Shown here in pieces: positions 9,418 to 17,111 of a stretch of DNA of 50,672 nucleotides. Location of the stretch: the NCBI GenBank assembly GCA_017548765.1, contig JAFYZH010000057.1, forward strand, positions 1-50,672, in the 5' to 3' direction. Under the pieces are notes generated by a model. It made no database searches. It saw only the letters and a list, made by a program, of their open reading frames with translations, and was not told where the DNA came from. The translations under genes were made by a program, and so were the position numbers. The DNA comes from Lachnospiraceae bacterium. GTDB lineage: Bacteria; Bacillota; Clostridia; Lachnospirales; Lachnospiraceae. The first letter of the stretch is position 1. Each line of letters opens with the position of its first letter.

Positions 9418-9495
9418 ATGGGGACAGTTACCGCGAGAGGAAAGGAACAGATCGAGCGGATCCACAAATTGGTGCACGCATGGTCGGAGGTGTAA
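9418..9495 (+). other. Possible 25-codon open frame, probably a gene remnant or chance
   Basis: A frame MGTVTARGKEQIERIHKL... ends in a TAA at 9493-9495, between the sigma-gene terminator and the tRNA promoter. TATAAT at 9414-9419 overlaps its ATG, so that ATG is unlikely to be a normal translated start. There is no ribosome site. I list it only because this interval otherwise holds nothing. Confidence 0.15.
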
Positions 9496-9508
9496 ATAGA
9501 AAGGATAC

Positions 9509-9537
9509 TTGACAAACGGACAGATTCGTGACATAAT
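9509..9537 (+). promoter_or_regulatory. Sigma-A promoter of tRNA-Ala
   Basis: TTGACA (9509-9514), a 17-base spacer, then CATAAT (9532-9537). It ends 10 bases before the tRNA. Confidence 0.85.
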
Positions 9538-9547
9538 TCCGTTGTCA

Positions 9548-9620
9548 GGGCCCGTAGCTCAGCTGGGAGAGCGCTGCGTTCGCAACGCAGAGGTCATGGG
9601 TTCGAATCCCACCGGGTCCA
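9548..9620 (+). tRNA. tRNA-Ala (anticodon CGC)
   Basis: A 73-base cloverleaf. Acceptor arms GGGCCCG and CGGGTCC pair with one G-U. The D arm is GCTC...GAGC. The anticodon stem CTGCG/CGCAG encloses the loop TTCGCAA, giving anticodon CGC, which reads the alanine codon GCG. The variable loop is AGGTC, and the T arm has loop TTCGAAT with one mismatched pair at its base. The discriminator is A73. The next bases are CCG, so CCA is not fully encoded and must be completed by the nucleotidyltransferase. GCG is a frequent Ala codon in this window, which fits a dedicated CGC tRNA. Confidence 0.92.
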
Positions 9621-9624
9621 CCGC

Positions 9625-9662
9625 GTCGTCACGGGCTTCATATCGCTCGTGGCGACTTTTTT
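9625..9662 (+). terminator. Terminator of tRNA-Ala, built from the first 88-bp repeat
   Basis: GTCGTCACG (9625-9633) pairs with CGTGGCGAC (9648-9656), with one G-T wobble, followed by six T residues. The right arm and T tract belong to the 88-bp duplicated sequence. The second copy lacks the left arm. Confidence 0.7.
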
Positions 9663-9895
9663 ATGCTCCGCATAAAAGCGCCCCTCGTTCATTCCGCCGT
9701 TCCTCCTTTCCGCAAAAGGGCACGCTCGGCTCGCCTGCTCGGTTGTAAACGCCCTCGCGACGGCTCACAGTCGCTAACACCCTTTTGCGGGTCTAAGTTC
9801 ATCAAAAGGGCTTCATATCGCTCGTGGCGACTTTTTTATGCTCCGCATAAAAGCGCCCCTCGTTCATTCCGCCGTTCCTCCTTTCCGCAAAAGGG
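9633..9895. repeat. 88-bp direct repeat (two copies) enclosing an inverted repeat
   Basis: The block GGGCTTCATATCGCTCGTGG... ending ...CTTTCCGCAAAAGG occurs at 9633-9720 and again, essentially identically, at 9808-9895. Each copy includes the small hairpin TTATGCTCCGCATAA. Between the copies, CCGCAAAAGG (9710-9719) is mirrored by CCTTTTGCGG (9781-9790). The spacer carries CGCGACGGCTCACAGTCGCTAAC. No open frame here looks coding; the two 79-codon frames across it are simply the repeat translated. Confidence 0.85.
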
Positions 9896-9940
9896 GTTGT
9901 GATCCAGTGCGTTCGTAAGAAAACCGTAAGGAAAAAGACC

Positions 9941-9969
9941 TTGACGCGTTCGATTCGGAATGATATCAT
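9941..9969 (+). promoter_or_regulatory. Sigma-A promoter of the SPFH gene
   Basis: TTGACG (9941-9946), 17 bases, TATCAT (9964-9969). The remaining leader to 10052 is about 75 bases and ends in the ribosome site AAAGAGG. Confidence 0.8.
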
Positions 9970-10052
9970 AGTGATATCAGCCGAGGGCATAAGTCCTACG
10001 GTGAAAAAACATACAGTATCGAAGTAGGAGTTCGAGAAAAGAGGTAAAGGAT

Positions 10053-11063
10053 ATGAAAGAAAAGATCATCGGTAAGAAGGGAAGCGGAGCGCTGATGCTC
10101 CTGTTGTATTTCGCATTGACCGCCCTTTCGGTAGTGGCTATGATTTGGGCACTGCCGGAGAATGAGAACGGGGAATTTAACAGTGTTATCGTGTTCATTC
10201 TCTCCGTTTTGTGGTTGTCTTTGGGTTGGGTCGTACTGCTCGGCCTGAAGGTCATCAAGCCGTCGGAGGCGCTGGTCCTGACCCTGTTCGGTCGCTATGT
10301 CGGCACCCTGAAGGAAGACGGTTTCTACTGGGTAAATCCGTTCTGCGTCGGTGTTAACCCTGCAGCAGCAACGAAGCTGAACCAGAGCCGCGACGTGGCT
10401 CCGGCATCGAGCCAGGTATTGAGCGCAGCAACAGCGCAGGCTCTGATGAGTAAGAAAATGTCCCTGAAGATCATGACCCTGAACAACAACGTTCAGAAGA
10501 TCAATGACTGCCTCGGTAATCCGGTCGAGATCGGTATCGCGGTAACCTGGAGAGTTGTTGACACCGCAAAGGCGGCGTTCAACGTTGATAACTACAAAGA
10601 GTATCTGTCACTGCAGTGTGACGCGGCTCTGCGTAACATTGTCCGCATCTACCCTTATGATGTAGCGGCAAATGTTGACACCACCGGCGACGGTATCGCA
10701 GACGAGGGCAGCCTGCGTGGTTCGAGCGAACTGGTAGCACGCCAGATCCGCGACGAGATCGCAGCAAAGGTTGTAGATGCCGGTATCGAGATCATGGAGT
10801 CTCGTATCACCTACCTTGCATATGCTCCCGAGATCGCAGCAGTTATGCTTCAGCGTCAGCAGGCATCGGCGATCATCGATGCCAGAAAGATGATCGTGGA
10901 CGGTGCAGTCGGTATGGTTGAGATGGCACTGGAGCGTCTGAGCCAGAACCAGACAGTAGTCCTGGATGAGGAACGTAAGGCGGCAATGGTTTCGAATCTG
11001 TTGGTAGTCCTTTGCGGCAATCATGATGCGCAGCCCGTCGTGAATTCGGGTACACTGTATTAG
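10053..11063 (+). CDS. SPFH/Band 7 (stomatin-like) membrane protein
   Basis: The 336-residue protein has two N-terminal membrane segments (about 13-33 and 46-67). They are followed by VIKPSEALVLTLFGRYVGTLKEDGF, the start of an SPFH domain, which continues through a RDV/QVLS region to about 245. A helical region rich in Gln, Ala and Glu (about 255-310: QRQQASAIIDARKMIVDGAVG) follows, as in prohibitin/stomatin proteins that assemble into ring-like membrane oligomers. Members organise membrane microdomains or protect proteases; the specific role is not visible. A promoter lies at 9941-9969. The stop overlaps the GTG start of a ribbon-helix-helix gene, so the two are translationally coupled. Confidence 0.85.
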   Translation: MKEKIIGKKGSGALMLLLYFALTALSVVAMIWALPENENGEFNSVIVFILSVLWLSLGWVVLLGLKVIKPSEALVLTLFGRYVGTLKEDGFYWVNPFCVGVNPAAATKLNQSRDVAPASSQVLSAATAQALMSKKMSLKIMTLNNNVQKINDCLGNPVEIGIAVTWRVVDTAKAAFNVDNYKEYLSLQCDAALRNIVRIYPYDVAANVDTTGDGIADEGSLRGSSELVARQIRDEIAAKVVDAGIEIMESRITYLAYAPEIAAVMLQRQQASAIIDARKMIVDGAVGMVEMALERLSQNQTVVLDEERKAAMVSNLLVVLCGNHDAQPVVNSGTLY

Positions 11064-11257
11064 TGAACGAAGATAAAAAGAAGCAAATTCCGCTCAGGCT
11101 TTCGCCCAAGCTGTACGAGGATCTCGCAGCTTGGGCAGAGTCCGATTTCCGTTCCGTCAACGGACAGATCGAATATTTGCTCACGGAATGCGTAAAACAA
11201 CACAAGAGAACCGGCGGTTATGTGCCGAAGTTCGAAGAAAAAGATCCTTCGATTTAG
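11063..11257 (+). CDS. Small ribbon-helix-helix (Arc-type) protein
   Basis: The 64-residue protein starts at a GTG whose first base is the last base of the preceding TAG. Residues 8-47 (IPLRLSPKLYEDLAAWAES, then VNGQIEYLLTECV) match the Arc/MetJ ribbon-helix-helix pattern: one basic strand followed by two helices. Such proteins bind DNA as dimers or higher oligomers. Pairing with an SPFH gene recurs in Firmicutes, so it may autoregulate the pair or be tethered to the membrane complex; neither is shown here. A strong terminator follows. Confidence 0.75.
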   Translation: MNEDKKKQIPLRLSPKLYEDLAAWAESDFRSVNGQIEYLLTECVKQHKRTGGYVPKFEEKDPSI

Positions 11258-11292
11258 GAAACAGTTAAGAATCGTACAAGATTTGAATAAAG

Positions 11293-11347
11293 ACTTCCCT
11301 GTGCGGATGCTGTATGATAGCATCATAAGACGCAGGGAAGTTTTTTT
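11293..11347 (+). terminator. Terminator after the SPFH-RHH pair
   Basis: ACTTCCCTG pairs with CAGGGAAGT, enclosing a second hairpin GATGCTGTATGATAGCATC, then seven T residues. Confidence 0.85.
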
Positions 11348-11411
11348 AGACCGCAAACGCGTAACGGTCGGGCCCGCGCCGAGGAACACATACCCAAAGG
11401 AGTTAAGTAAG

Positions 11412-12236
11412 ATGAATAATACAGCAAACGAGACAAAGACCGCTATCGTTACGGTGAAAGACCTGTCGAAGACATTTTCCAATGAAAGCGTGCAGCAGCA
11501 CGTACTTAAGAACTTAAATCTCACGATTTACCGCGGCGACTTCACGGTCATCATGGGAAACTCCGGATCCGGCAAAAGTACGCTTTTGTACACGCTGTCG
11601 GGCATGGACCGGCCCACGCTCGGGACCGTCACCTACCATGTGGACGGTAAGACCGAGGAGATCTCGAAGCACAGCAACGACGCCCTGGCGCGCTTCCGCA
11701 GAGACCACGCGGGCTTCGTTTTCCAGCAGAACTACCTGAACGACTCGATGAGCGCTCTCGATAACGTCATGGTCTGCGGCCTGCTTTCGGGCGGCGACCG
11801 CAAGGCACTGGCAGAGCGGGCGCGCAAGCTCCTCACGCAGGTGGAGATCGACGAGCGCGACCAGCGCAAATTCCCGACGCAGCTCTCGGGCGGCCAGCAG
11901 CAGCGCGTCGCCGTGGTGCGCGGCGTCATCAACGAGCCGGAAATCCTCTACGCGGATGAACCGACCGGCGCCCTCAACTCCCAGAACACGGACAATGTCC
12001 TGAACATCCTTTCGGAACTCAACGACGCCGGCCAGAGCATCGTCATGGTGACCCACACGATCAAGGCGGCCGAGCGAGGAAACCGCATCCTGTACCTCGC
12101 GGACGGCGTGATCACGTCGGAGATCGACCTCGGACCGTACGTCGGCGACTACCGCGACGAAAGCAACCCGAACCTCGCGCTCGCAAAGGAGCGCCACGCG
12201 AAACTCAAGAGCTTCCTTCAGGAAATGGGGTGGTAA
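11412..12236 (+). CDS. ABC transporter ATP-binding protein, MacB/FtsE-like
   Basis: The 274-residue ATPase starts at the ATG at 11412, preceded by AAGGAG; the frame is open further upstream but that part crosses the terminator. It has Walker A GNSGSGKST (about 49-57), the Q-loop FVFQQNYL, signature LSGGQQQR (about 158-165), Walker B ILYADEPTGAL (about 178-188) and the switch His in MVTHT. This is the subfamily that energises FtsX-type permeases used for macrolide, lipoprotein or antimicrobial peptide export or sensing. The permease gene starts one base after its stop. Confidence 0.9.
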   Translation: MNNTANETKTAIVTVKDLSKTFSNESVQQHVLKNLNLTIYRGDFTVIMGNSGSGKSTLLYTLSGMDRPTLGTVTYHVDGKTEEISKHSNDALARFRRDHAGFVFQQNYLNDSMSALDNVMVCGLLSGGDRKALAERARKLLTQVEIDERDQRKFPTQLSGGQQQRVAVVRGVINEPEILYADEPTGALNSQNTDNVLNILSELNDAGQSIVMVTHTIKAAERGNRILYLADGVITSEIDLGPYVGDYRDESNPNLALAKERHAKLKSFLQEMGW

Positions 12237-12237
12237 G

Positions 12238-14637
12238 ATGTATAAAATGTTTTTTATCGCACGCAACAACATCAAAAAGCAGAAGGGTGATATGATCACA
12301 TTCCTCATCCTCACGTTGCTCGCGTCCTATCTGTTTTTCCAGTGCGCATCCGCCCTGGCCGGCATGCCGAACGTGATGGAGAGCCGCTTCGAAGAAGTCA
12401 ACGGCGCCCATGTATATGCTTACGGCGGCGACTCGCCGGAAGAGATCGAGGCGTTCACGCAGGCATTTTCCGAAAAATCGTACATCGTGGACCTGGAGAA
12501 GGCTCCCTATGTCAACGCGTATGCAGAATACCGCAACACAAAGAACGCGGAATTTGAAGAGTACAGCTTCTTCTTAGAGGATTTTGCCGGGCAGCGCCGC
12601 ATCATGGATATGGGGATCGACAGTTCCTCGCTGAAGGAGGACGACATCCTGCTTCCGTACTACCTGAATAGCGTGTTTGCGGTCGGCGACACGTTGGAAC
12701 TGCGCTTTGGCGAGAACGTGTACCCCTTCCATGTGGCCGGCTATGTGGAAGATCCGATCTTCTGTTCATCGATCAATATCACCATTTTCTCCTGCTATAC
12801 CTCGAAGACCATGATGGAGAAACTGGTCAATGAAAACCCTGTCAAGGCATTTTCCGGAATGGCGTTCCGCGGAGTCGCGGACACGAAGGCCATCGAAGGC
12901 GGCATGACGACCATCACGATGGAGAAAGAGATCAGTGAGGCTTACCACCGCCTGATCGCTCCTTCGATCGAGAAAAACCCGGAGAAAAACTATCTGAATA
13001 TCATCATGCTCAACTGGGATACCATGCGTGGCGGCGGACTCTTCCTGCCGAATATCATAATGGCAGTCGTCATGATGTTCGGTGTGCTGATCCTGACCAT
13101 CGCGTTCATCATCATTACCCACGGAGTACGAAATTTCATCCGTCGTAACATGAAGAGCACGGGAATCCTGGAGGCGGCCGGCTATACCGTTTCGATGCTG
13201 CGCCGCGCGCTGATCGCCCAGATCGCCCTGGTCGCCCTGCTGGGTGCCTTGATCGGTGTGGCCCTTGCGATCCTGACGAACAAAACGTTCGGCGACCTGG
13301 TCAGCAGTGTGCTCGGAATGAGCTGGAACCAGCCCATCCTTTGGGGCCTGGCTGCGGCGACCGTTGCAGGCGTGGTGCTCGTGACCGCCTTCCTCGCATG
13401 GATGATCGGCGGCGTATACAAGAAGATCACGGTCCTCGACGCTCTCCGCGGTGGACTGAACTCGCACAACTACAAGAAAAACTATGTTCCGCTCGATAAG
13501 ACCAGCCTGCCGGTATCGGTCGCATTGTCCTTAAAGAGCACACTCGGAGGTTTCCGCAGAAGCCTGCTGCTGGTATTTATCATTGCGGTCCTGGCGATTG
13601 CCATGGCCTGCGGTTTCGGAATGTATGAGAATTTCGGCGCCCATGAAGAGAGCATGGCGACGACCCTGGGATTGGAATTCGGTAAAGCTTATGTCTCCAA
13701 CGGCGACCTGTCCTACGCCGACGAGATCCGTAAGATCGAAGGCGTGACGAAGGTACTGTGCCAGAAGGGCATGGATATGACGATCGCGTTCGGTGATTAT
13801 GATCAGTCCGTATTCGTTTACGCGGACGATGCGGTGGACAACCGTGTGAATATGACGCTTCTCGAGGGCCGGGTGCCCGTGCATGACAATGAGATCATGC
13901 TCACGCAGGCTGCGGCGGATGACCTCGGCGTCGAGATCGGCGATGTCGTGACCGTGCGTATCGGCGTTGAGAGCGCGGATTATATCGTCACCGGTTTCGA
14001 CCAGCGGATGGAGCGTATGGGCCGCACAGCGAACCTGACGATCCCCGGAGCGGAGAAACTGCTCGGTACCATCACCCGCGCAGACATCATCGTGAATGCG
14101 AAGGATGACGTGGCCTACGAAGAGCTGGAGGCGCAGATCCGCGCGATCGCAGCGCGCTACAATGATACCGAGTACGACCTCATGAACTCAGGGAAAAACC
14201 TGAAGTCTACGCTGGGAACCCTGTCTTCGGCCATGAAGGCCGTGTGCATCGTGATCGCGGTCATCACCCTCCTGATCGTTGTATTTACGGAGACTCTGAT
14301 CATCCGCGCGAAGATCACGCGTGAGTGGCGCGACATGGGCATCAGCAAGGCGCTCGGCGCTACCAGCCGCCAGCTGATCGTGCAGATCATGCTGTCGAAC
14401 CTGCCCGCCGTGCTGCTGGGAGGGATCGTCGGCCTGAGCCTGTCCAACATGCTCGGCAGCCGCATGTGCGTCCTCATCTTCTCGTTGTTCGGCATGCGGA
14501 AGGTCTGCTTTAACACCCCGGTTATGTGGATGCTCTTTACGCTTTCGGCGATCGTTTTCATGGCGGTCGCAAGCGCCGGAGTACTCGGACTTCGCGTCCG
14601 CAAGATGAAGCCGGTCGAGATGATCACCGAAGAGTAA
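12238..14637 (+). CDS. FtsX-type ABC permease with two FtsX domains
   Basis: The 799-residue protein has eight predicted membrane segments in two blocks: about 19-41, 272-294, 323-345 and 367-391, then 440-462, 667-689, 716-740 and 761-785. A large extracellular domain follows the first segment of each block (about 42-270 and 463-660). The last three segments of each block form an FtsX domain. It pairs with the ATPase immediately upstream. This family couples ATP use to mechanical work on outside substrates such as peptides, lipoproteins or cell-wall enzymes. The extracellular domains differ from the single one in BceB, so this is not a standard Bce peptide-resistance permease. The substrate is unknown. 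Confidence 0.88.
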   Translation: MYKMFFIARNNIKKQKGDMITFLILTLLASYLFFQCASALAGMPNVMESRFEEVNGAHVYAYGGDSPEEIEAFTQAFSEKSYIVDLEKAPYVNAYAEYRNTKNAEFEEYSFFLEDFAGQRRIMDMGIDSSSLKEDDILLPYYLNSVFAVGDTLELRFGENVYPFHVAGYVEDPIFCSSINITIFSCYTSKTMMEKLVNENPVKAFSGMAFRGVADTKAIEGGMTTITMEKEISEAYHRLIAPSIEKNPEKNYLNIIMLNWDTMRGGGLFLPNIIMAVVMMFGVLILTIAFIIITHGVRNFIRRNMKSTGILEAAGYTVSMLRRALIAQIALVALLGALIGVALAILTNKTFGDLVSSVLGMSWNQPILWGLAAATVAGVVLVTAFLAWMIGGVYKKITVLDALRGGLNSHNYKKNYVPLDKTSLPVSVALSLKSTLGGFRRSLLLVFIIAVLAIAMACGFGMYENFGAHEESMATTLGLEFGKAYVSNGDLSYADEIRKIEGVTKVLCQKGMDMTIAFGDYDQSVFVYADDAVDNRVNMTLLEGRVPVHDNEIMLTQAAADDLGVEIGDVVTVRIGVESADYIVTGFDQRMERMGRTANLTIPGAEKLLGTITRADIIVNAKDDVAYEELEAQIRAIAARYNDTEYDLMNSGKNLKSTLGTLSSAMKAVCIVIAVITLLIVVFTETLIIRAKITREWRDMGISKALGATSRQLIVQIMLSNLPAVLLGGIVGLSLSNMLGSRMCVLIFSLFGMRKVCFNTPVMWMLFTLSAIVFMAVASAGVLGLRVRKMKPVEMITEE

Positions 14638-14660
14638 AAACAAAGAATAGATTTGCGATG

Positions 14661-14694
14661 AGGACGCCTTTCGGGACGTCCTTATCTGCATTTT
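14661..14694 (+). terminator. Weak terminator after the ABC permease
   Basis: AGGACG and CGTCCT form a stem around CCTTTCGGGA. Only a broken T tract follows (ATCTGCATTTT), so termination may be partial. Confidence 0.4.
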
Positions 14695-14697
14695 CCG

Positions 14698-14726
14698 TTG
14701 TTTGAAAACGGGATCCATGGTACAAT
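14698..14726 (+). promoter_or_regulatory. Promoter of the two-component system
   Basis: TTGTTT (14698-14703), 17 bases, TACAAT (14721-14726). It lies 31 bases before the response regulator start. Confidence 0.6.
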
Positions 14727-14757
14727 ATGAGTAAGTAATCCTGCGAGGAGGCGGGCA

Positions 14758-15504
14758 ATGCATTATCAGTGTTTATTGGTAGATGATGAGGCGGATCTGG
14801 CGAAGATGACCGCCGAGTATTTTCAGATGTTTGATGTGTCGACGGCGTATGTGGAAAGCGCCGCGGCCTGCTATGAGTTTTTTAAGGAAAACACAGCGGA
14901 GCTGGTCCTGCTGGATATCAATCTCGGGGACGGTTCCGGTTTTGCCGTGTGCAAAAAACTGCGGGAGGAGCAGGAGCTTCCGATCCTGTTTATCAGTGCC
15001 AGACAGAGCGATGACGATGTTCTGGCGGCGCTCACGATCGGGGGCGATGACTATATCAAGAAGCCGTACAGCCTGTCGGTGCTTCTGGCGAAGGTGAAGA
15101 TCAACCTGAAGCGGGTGGCGGAGCTGAAGGCGGCGCGCGCGGCGGAGCAGCCGGGCGCGGCAGCCGGGGAGACTGCGCAAAACGGCGAGGCGACGGACGG
15201 AAAGAAGAGCGGGGAGGAAGCATTTGCCCTGGATCCTGCGACGATGTCAGTACTGCGCCGCGGCGTGCGGATCCCTTTGAAAGCGAAGGAGTTCGCCCTG
15301 CTTTCCTGCCTGTATAAGCATAAAAACGCGATCGTCACGAAGGAGGATCTGTTCGATGAGGTCTGGGGCGATGCTTACTACGGTGACGGTACCCTGAACG
15401 TGCACATCCGGAAGCTCCGCGAGAAACTGGAGGACGATCCGAACGAGCCGAAACTGATCAAAACGGTTTGGGGAACGGGTTATATTTTGGAGACGGAAGA
15501 ATGA
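14758..15504 (+). CDS. Response regulator, OmpR/PhoB family
   Basis: The 248-residue protein has a receiver domain with the acidic pair near residues 9-10, phospho-acceptor Asp53 in LLDINLGDGSG, and the conserved Lys in KKPYS (about 102). An Ala/Gly-rich linker of about 35 residues (RAAEQPGAAAGETAQ) follows, longer than usual. The C-terminal winged helix contains LKAKEFALLSCLYKHKN, VWGDAYYGDGTLNVHIRKLR and the terminal hairpin VWGTGYILE. It would bind DNA after phosphorylation by the kinase encoded next. GAGGAGG precedes the ATG. Position suggests it regulates the ABC transporter, but there is a terminator and a promoter between them. Confidence 0.92.
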   Translation: MHYQCLLVDDEADLAKMTAEYFQMFDVSTAYVESAAACYEFFKENTAELVLLDINLGDGSGFAVCKKLREEQELPILFISARQSDDDVLAALTIGGDDYIKKPYSLSVLLAKVKINLKRVAELKAARAAEQPGAAAGETAQNGEATDGKKSGEEAFALDPATMSVLRRGVRIPLKAKEFALLSCLYKHKNAIVTKEDLFDEVWGDAYYGDGTLNVHIRKLREKLEDDPNEPKLIKTVWGTGYILETEE

Positions 15505-16802
15505 AATATCGGAACAGAATAGGGATCGTGTTCCTCCTGCTCATGCTGGGGGCGCTGGTCGCCCTGCTGTGCTTAACGCAGCCGAAGGTGCGTGAGAAGC
15601 GGGACATGGTCGCATACAATGACGAGATCTGCCGGATCTACGAGGCCTACCTGGCCGGCACTCCGGTCGAGGCGCTGGAAGAGAAGTACGAGTGCACGAT
15701 CGCGATCGGAAAGGGCGCTGAGGCGAAGGCCATGCGAGGCTATGCAGAATATGCGCTGGTCATGGATTTCGCCCCGGAAGGCGAGGCCATCGGAAAGATC
15801 ATTTGGAGTGACGTGGATCGGGAAGACGAGGAATCAGCGGCCTCTTTTCGCAGGCTGGCGCTGATCCTGTGGGGCATCCTGCTGCTCGCAGGCCTGGTGC
15901 TTTTGGTGCTCATTGACCGATTTTTGCTGCGTCCCGTGCGGGACATGCAGGGCATGGTCAGCGAGATCGCGAAGGGCAACCTCGACGTGCCGCTGCCCAT
16001 CCGGAAGCATAATCCGTTCGGCGGCCTGGTCGAGGGTTTCGACCTCATGCGCGAGGAACTTCGGGCATCGCGGGAGCGTGAGATCGAGGCAGAAAAAGCG
16101 AAGAAAGAACTGGTGGCGGAGCTGGCACACGACATCAAGACGCCAGTCGCGACCATCCGCGCGACGTGCGAGGTGCTGGAACTGAAGCAGCAGCGGAGGC
16201 TCGGGCAGCTGTCGCAGGAGGGCGATGTTGCGGACGCCCGGGATGTGCTCGAGAAAACGCAGACCATCGCTCACAAGGCGGACATGATCGAAAGCCTGAT
16301 GGGCAGTGTGTTTGAGGCAACGCTCGCCGAACTGGACCGCATCGAAGTGAACCCGCAGGAGGAGAATTCGGAGCGGATCGAAGAGTATTTCCGCAACCTG
16401 CGAAACTACGGGAACATCATCCTGGAGAACCCGATCCCGCCGTGCCTGGTCTGCATGGACCGCGTCCGTATGGAGCAGGTCATCGACAATGTGGTCGGAA
16501 ACTCGCATAAATACGCGGGCACGGACATCCACGTCCGCTTTGACGAGACCGAAGGGAAGGACCCGGACGGCAAGCCAGTGAAATACATCTCGATCCGCAT
16601 TAAGGACGACGGCCCCGGCGCGCCGGAGGACGAGATCCCGCTGCTGATGAGCAAATACTACCGCGGAAGCACCGCGAAGGATAAAGCCGGCTTCGGCATG
16701 GGCCTGTATCTGGTCCGCACCTACATGGAAAAACAGGGCGGCGGCGCGGAGATCTACAACGACAACGGGTTTGTCGTGAACCTGTTTTTGCGGAAGGTTT
16801 GA
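15501..16802 (+). CDS. Sensor histidine kinase with HAMP domain
   Basis: The 433-residue protein starts in an ATGA overlap with the regulator stop, so translation is coupled. It has membrane segment 7-26, an extracytoplasmic sensor of about 90 residues, a second membrane segment (119-138), a HAMP domain (FLLRPVRDMQGMVSEIAKGN), the H-box ELAHDIKTPVATIR with His210, an N-box (NVVGNSHKYA), and ATP-lid motifs DDGPGAPEDEIP and GFGMGLYLVRTY. It is a complete phosphorelay kinase. The sensor domain shows no motif I recognise. It is not a BceS-type intramembrane sensor because the outside loop is too long. Confidence 0.92.
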   Translation: MKYRNRIGIVFLLLMLGALVALLCLTQPKVREKRDMVAYNDEICRIYEAYLAGTPVEALEEKYECTIAIGKGAEAKAMRGYAEYALVMDFAPEGEAIGKIIWSDVDREDEESAASFRRLALILWGILLLAGLVLLVLIDRFLLRPVRDMQGMVSEIAKGNLDVPLPIRKHNPFGGLVEGFDLMREELRASREREIEAEKAKKELVAELAHDIKTPVATIRATCEVLELKQQRRLGQLSQEGDVADARDVLEKTQTIAHKADMIESLMGSVFEATLAELDRIEVNPQEENSERIEEYFRNLRNYGNIILENPIPPCLVCMDRVRMEQVIDNVVGNSHKYAGTDIHVRFDETEGKDPDGKPVKYISIRIKDDGPGAPEDEIPLLMSKYYRGSTAKDKAGFGMGLYLVRTYMEKQGGGAEIYNDNGFVVNLFLRKV

Positions 16803-16841
16803 GTTATAAGATCAAGTTACGAATATGGGAGCAGAATACCT

Positions 16842-16880
16842 ATGCAGCTCATCTTTTTCGGAAGATGGGCTGCATTTTCC
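16842..16880 (+). terminator. Terminator after the histidine kinase gene
   Basis: ATGCAGCTCATCTT pairs with AAGATGGGCTGCAT around TTTTCGG, followed by TTTTCC. Confidence 0.8.
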
Positions 16881-16952
16881 GTAGGTTTTCGACATACGGA
16901 GAGAACTCAGAGAGAGCCGTTCTTACAGTTTTGCAAGATTGGCGGGAAAGCG

Positions 16953-16981
16953 TTGACAGGTGAAAATTGCTAGAATATAAT
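16953..16981 (+). promoter_or_regulatory. Perfect sigma-A promoter of the giant surface protein gene
   Basis: TTGACA (16953-16958), 17 bases, TATAAT (16976-16981). The transcript leader is about 125 bases and ends with GGAGG before the ATG. The 30 bases before the -35 (TTACAGTTTTGCAAGATT...GGGAAAGCG) recur in related form at 25185-25213. Confidence 0.9.
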
Positions 16982-17111
16982 GAATTCACCAAGTTGAAAA
17001 CAAAAATGTAAAGACGTATTGCGATAATACTTATCGGTTTTGTGGTTGCTTTCCAATATGGGGGAAGATCTGGGAGCAGTGGCAACGATTTTGCTTCGGA
17101 GGTACTGAGTT

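Noticed and set aside
9548-9895. Attachment site of an integrated element at tRNA-Ala
   Set aside because: The 88-bp repeats do not contain the tRNA 3' end, and no integrase is nearby.
16982-17111. c-di-GMP riboswitch in the surface gene leader
   Set aside because: A GGGAGCAGTGGCAACG...CGGAGG stretch is faintly suggestive, but the conserved core and paired stems of GEMM RNAs are not present.
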